6,724 bases of DNA, from the NCBI GenBank assembly GCA_919901705.1, contig CAKKPR010000292.1, forward strand, positions 1 to 6,724, written 5' to 3'. The notes under the pieces were generated by a model, which was given only the letters and a program-made list of their open reading frames with translations, did not search any database and was not told where the DNA came from. A program made the translations under genes and the position numbers. Position 1 is the first letter of the stretch, and the number at the start of each line of letters is the position of its first letter. The DNA comes from Thermodesulfovibrionales bacterium. GTDB lineage: Bacteria > Nitrospirota > Thermodesulfovibrionia > Thermodesulfovibrionales > UBA1546. Below are positions 4,856 through 6,724 of this stretch, piece by piece.

Positions 4856-6358
4856 ATGGCATACAAGGATTTAAGGGCTTTTATACAAATACTTGAAACT
4901 AAAGGGTTTCTGCATCGCATAAAGATGGAAGTTGACCCTATACTTGAGATATCTGAGATTACTGACAGGGCATCAAAAAGCCCGAATGGCGGAAAGGCAT
5001 TATTCTTTGAGAAGGTCAAAGGATCTTCATTCCCTGTTGTTACAAACCTCTTCGGCTCATTCGAAAGGATGTGCCTTGCGCTTGAAGTTAATGAACTTGA
5101 TGATGTTGCAAAACGCATAGAAAACCTCCTCAATCAGGCCCCTCCGAAAACCTTTTTTGAGAAGATCGCGATGCTTCCAAAACTTATAGAAATTTCCCAG
5201 TATCTTCCAAAATACATAAAAGATGCTCCATGCCAGGAAGTCATAGAAAAAGACAATCCCGACCTCTCGAAATTCCCGATTATAAAATGCTGGCCTCATG
5301 ACGGACAGCTTACGACAGAGCAGAGAGCAGAGAGCACAGAGCACAGAGCTGAAAATGAAGGGAGATTCATTACGCTTCCCATGGTATTTACAAAAGATCC
5401 TGAAACAGGAAGACCCAACTGCGGCATGTACCGGATTCATATTTATGATAAAAAAACCACGGGGATGCACTGGCACATACATAAAGACGGCGCCAGGCAC
5501 TATGAGAAATACAAGAAACTCGGGCAAAAAATGCCTGCTGCAATAGCTGTTGGAAGCGACCCTGCAGTAATTTATGCCTCAAGCGCGCCCTTGCCTGAAT
5601 CAATAGATGAAATGCTATTTGCAGGTTTTCTAAGGAAGTCTCCTGTTGAGATGGTAAAATGCATAACTAATGATATTAATGTCCCGGCAAACAGCGAGAT
5701 GGTGCTTGAAGGCTATCTTGAGCCCGGTGAAACACGCATCGAAGGCCCATTCGGCGATCATACAGGTTTTTATTCTCCTGCAGAGCCCTACCCTGTTTTT
5801 CATGTAACCTGCATAACTCACAAAAAAGATATGCTATATCCTGCAACACTTGTAGGAAAGCCTCCCATGGAAGACTGTTACATGGGAAAGGCAACAGAGC
5901 GGATATTTCTCCCGCTGTTAAGGCTTGACCTCCCTGAGATAAAAGACATTAACCTTCCTATGGAAGGCGTATTTCATAACTTTGCCATTATCTCTATAAA
6001 AAAGAGCTACCCGGGCCATGCAAAAAAAATAATACATGGGATATGGGGAAAAGGACAGATGATGTTTGCAAAGCTCTTGATTGTTGTGGATGATGACGTT
6101 GATGTCCAGAACCTCTCTTATACCGCGTGGAGGGTGCTCAACAATGTTGACTGGAAAAGGGATGTTGTAATATCAGAAGGGCCCCTGGATGCACTTGACC
6201 ATGCTGCAAACTGGCCGAAATACGGAGCCAAGATGGGAATAGATGCCACAAGAAAGAGCCGTGAAGAAGGCATGATGCGGGACTGGCCTGAAGAGCTTTA
6301 TATGTCTGAGGAGATAAAAAAACTGGTTGATTCGAAATGGAAAGAATACGGGTTTTAA
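4856..6358 (+). CDS. ubiD: UbiD-family prenyl-FMN decarboxylase, probably for menaquinone synthesis
   Basis: A 500-residue cytoplasmic decarboxylase that aligns along its length with E. coli UbiD. The family uses prenylated FMN, made by a UbiX partner not present in this window, to remove carboxylate from aromatic or prenylated acids. Cofactor and metal ligands are recognisable: Asn188, Arg193 (NCGMYR), His209 (HKDGA) and Glu265 (EMVKC). The catalytic acidic pair is Glu296 and Asp301 in EGPFGDHTG, which with Arg193 forms the E-R-D/E triad. PPMEDCYMGKATERIFLP and the C-terminal GAKMGIDATRK are typical of the menaquinone-type members in anaerobes, so a naphthoate or hydroxybenzoate substrate is likely but not proven. 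ATG 4856 is favoured (AGG 8 bases upstream; YKDLRAFI matches the family N-terminus) over an upstream GTG at 4829. Residues 151-168 are an extra hydrophilic insertion encoded by a heptamer repeat, in a surface loop ahead of the cofactor site. The fold appears otherwise intact. Confidence 0.93.
   Translation: MAYKDLRAFIQILETKGFLHRIKMEVDPILEISEITDRASKSPNGGKALFFEKVKGSSFPVVTNLFGSFERMCLALEVNELDDVAKRIENLLNQAPPKTFFEKIAMLPKLIEISQYLPKYIKDAPCQEVIEKDNPDLSKFPIIKCWPHDGQLTTEQRAESTEHRAENEGRFITLPMVFTKDPETGRPNCGMYRIHIYDKKTTGMHWHIHKDGARHYEKYKKLGQKMPAAIAVGSDPAVIYASSAPLPESIDEMLFAGFLRKSPVEMVKCITNDINVPANSEMVLEGYLEPGETRIEGPFGDHTGFYSPAEPYPVFHVTCITHKKDMLYPATLVGKPPMEDCYMGKATERIFLPLLRLDLPEIKDINLPMEGVFHNFAIISIKKSYPGHAKKIIHGIWGKGQMMFAKLLIVVDDDVDVQNLSYTAWRVLNNVDWKRDVVISEGPLDALDHAANWPKYGAKMGIDATRKSREEGMMRDWPEELYMSEEIKKLVDSKWKEYGF
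5315..5349 (+). repeat. Five-unit heptanucleotide repeat inside ubiD
   Basis: Five consecutive 7-base units read acagagc, agagagc, agagagc, acagagc, acagagc. Together with short flanks they encode the hydrophilic insert TEQRAESTEHRAEN (within residues 151-168). Seven is not a multiple of three, so the units are read in rotating frames, and gain or loss of one unit would frameshift the gene. The total insertion relative to the usual family loop is about 54 bases (5306-5359), which keeps frame. Confidence 0.88.
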
Positions 6359-6370
6359 AGGAAGGGTTGC

Positions 6371-6724
6371 ATGGAAGAAAAATGGTATGACGGATTAAGC
6401 GAAGATGCTTTTATTACAAAAGAAGATAAAAAATATAAAGAGGCGGTAGAAAAGATAAAAGATGCTGTCAAAAACGGGATGAATTTTGATGATGCCTGTA
6501 ACTCAGCAGATATAGAAGATGCCAAAAAAAAATCCACCATCATTGATGATGCGCTTAAGGTATTAATTGCCGACATGTACTTCATGCAAAAGATGTCAAC
6601 TGACAAAATAGCCGAAATACTTAAGATACCCATTGAACGTATAACCTCTGCCAGAGAAAGCATGCTTGAAGAAATCAAGGAAACAGCGGTTAAGACATTT
6701 CGCGGGGGAGTTCATAACAATTAG
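6371..6724 (+). CDS. Small helical protein with possible helix-turn-helix, unknown function
   Basis: I do not recognise this 117-residue protein. It is rich in Lys, Asp, Glu and Ala, has no signal peptide or membrane segment, and is predicted to be mostly helical. Residues about 66-98 (from IADMYFMQKMSTDKIAEILK onward, then PIERITSARESMLEEI) have the spacing of a helix-turn-helix like that of sigma region 4 or a small transcriptional regulator. No cysteines or known catalytic motifs are seen beyond a lone Cys43. It starts 12 bases after the ubiD stop with AAAGGAAGGG just ahead of the ATG, so it is probably co-transcribed with ubiD. It is complete, ending in TAG at the last base of the window. 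A regulatory or adaptor role is only a guess from the helix pattern. Confidence 0.82.
   Translation: MEEKWYDGLSEDAFITKEDKKYKEAVEKIKDAVKNGMNFDDACNSADIEDAKKKSTIIDDALKVLIADMYFMQKMSTDKIAEILKIPIERITSARESMLEEIKETAVKTFRGGVHNN

Noticed and set aside
5057..5527. Long open frame on the minus strand opposite ubiD
   Set aside because: It is antisense to a clearly conserved enzyme, has no recognisable domain and no ribosome site, so it is a shadow frame.
1..6724. CRISPR array, transposase, toxin-antitoxin or defence system
   Set aside because: No spacer-repeat pattern, transposase motif or toxin pair is seen. The heptamer arrays have no spacers, so they are not CRISPR.

Overview
The window looks like ordinary chromosomal DNA from an anaerobic bacterium that uses menaquinone. 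Gene content and protein character resemble Nitrospirota (Thermodesulfovibrionia-like) or deltaproteobacterial lineages. That placement is inferred from family resemblance only; the window holds no rRNA or marker gene that would settle it. The DNA is moderately AT-rich, genes are densely packed, and no gap exceeds 150 bases.

Layout from left to right. Bases 1-198 are the 3' end of a membrane-protein gene on the plus strand. Its stop codon lies inside a heptanucleotide repeat array (191-264) that folds back on itself. A plus-strand cytidylate kinase-like gene with a BON-like C-terminal domain follows (288-1091). It meets, tail to tail with a 2-base gap, a minus-strand run of three genes. Read in their own direction these are inositol-3-phosphate synthase (3820-2714), a CDP-alcohol phosphatidyltransferase (2713-2144, its ATG directly abutting the previous stop) and a radical SAM/SPASM protein (about 2122-1094). 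The first two make inositol phosphate and attach it to a CDP-activated lipid, so the run is probably a phosphatidylinositol-phosphate-type lipid operon. The radical SAM protein has an unknown role there. Its reading frame has no ATG, GTG or TTG ahead of the Fe-S cysteine motif, so it appears to start at CTG or ATT.

Upstream on the minus strand is a second operon: an IHF/HU-family DNA-bending protein (4708-4433), a MerR-family regulator (4431-4039) and tRNA-Pro(GGG) (4037-3961), separated by one base each. It is driven by a fully consensus sigma-70 promoter (TTGACA, 17 bases, TATAAT). A perfect match to the E. coli IHF consensus overlaps the expected transcription start, which suggests autoregulation. 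A GC-rich palindrome (3878-3910) between the tRNA and the inositol operon may be a terminator or an intergenic repeat.

Diverging from that promoter, on the plus strand, is a UbiD-family prenylated-FMN decarboxylase (4856-6358), probably for menaquinone synthesis. A second heptanucleotide array is embedded in its coding sequence. Twelve bases downstream is a small gene for a helical protein with a possible helix-turn-helix (6371-6724).

There is no mobile element, CRISPR array or defence system. The points of interest are the two heptamer arrays, one of them inside an essential-looking enzyme gene, the non-canonical start of the radical SAM gene, and the IHF-like site in the IHF gene's own promoter.
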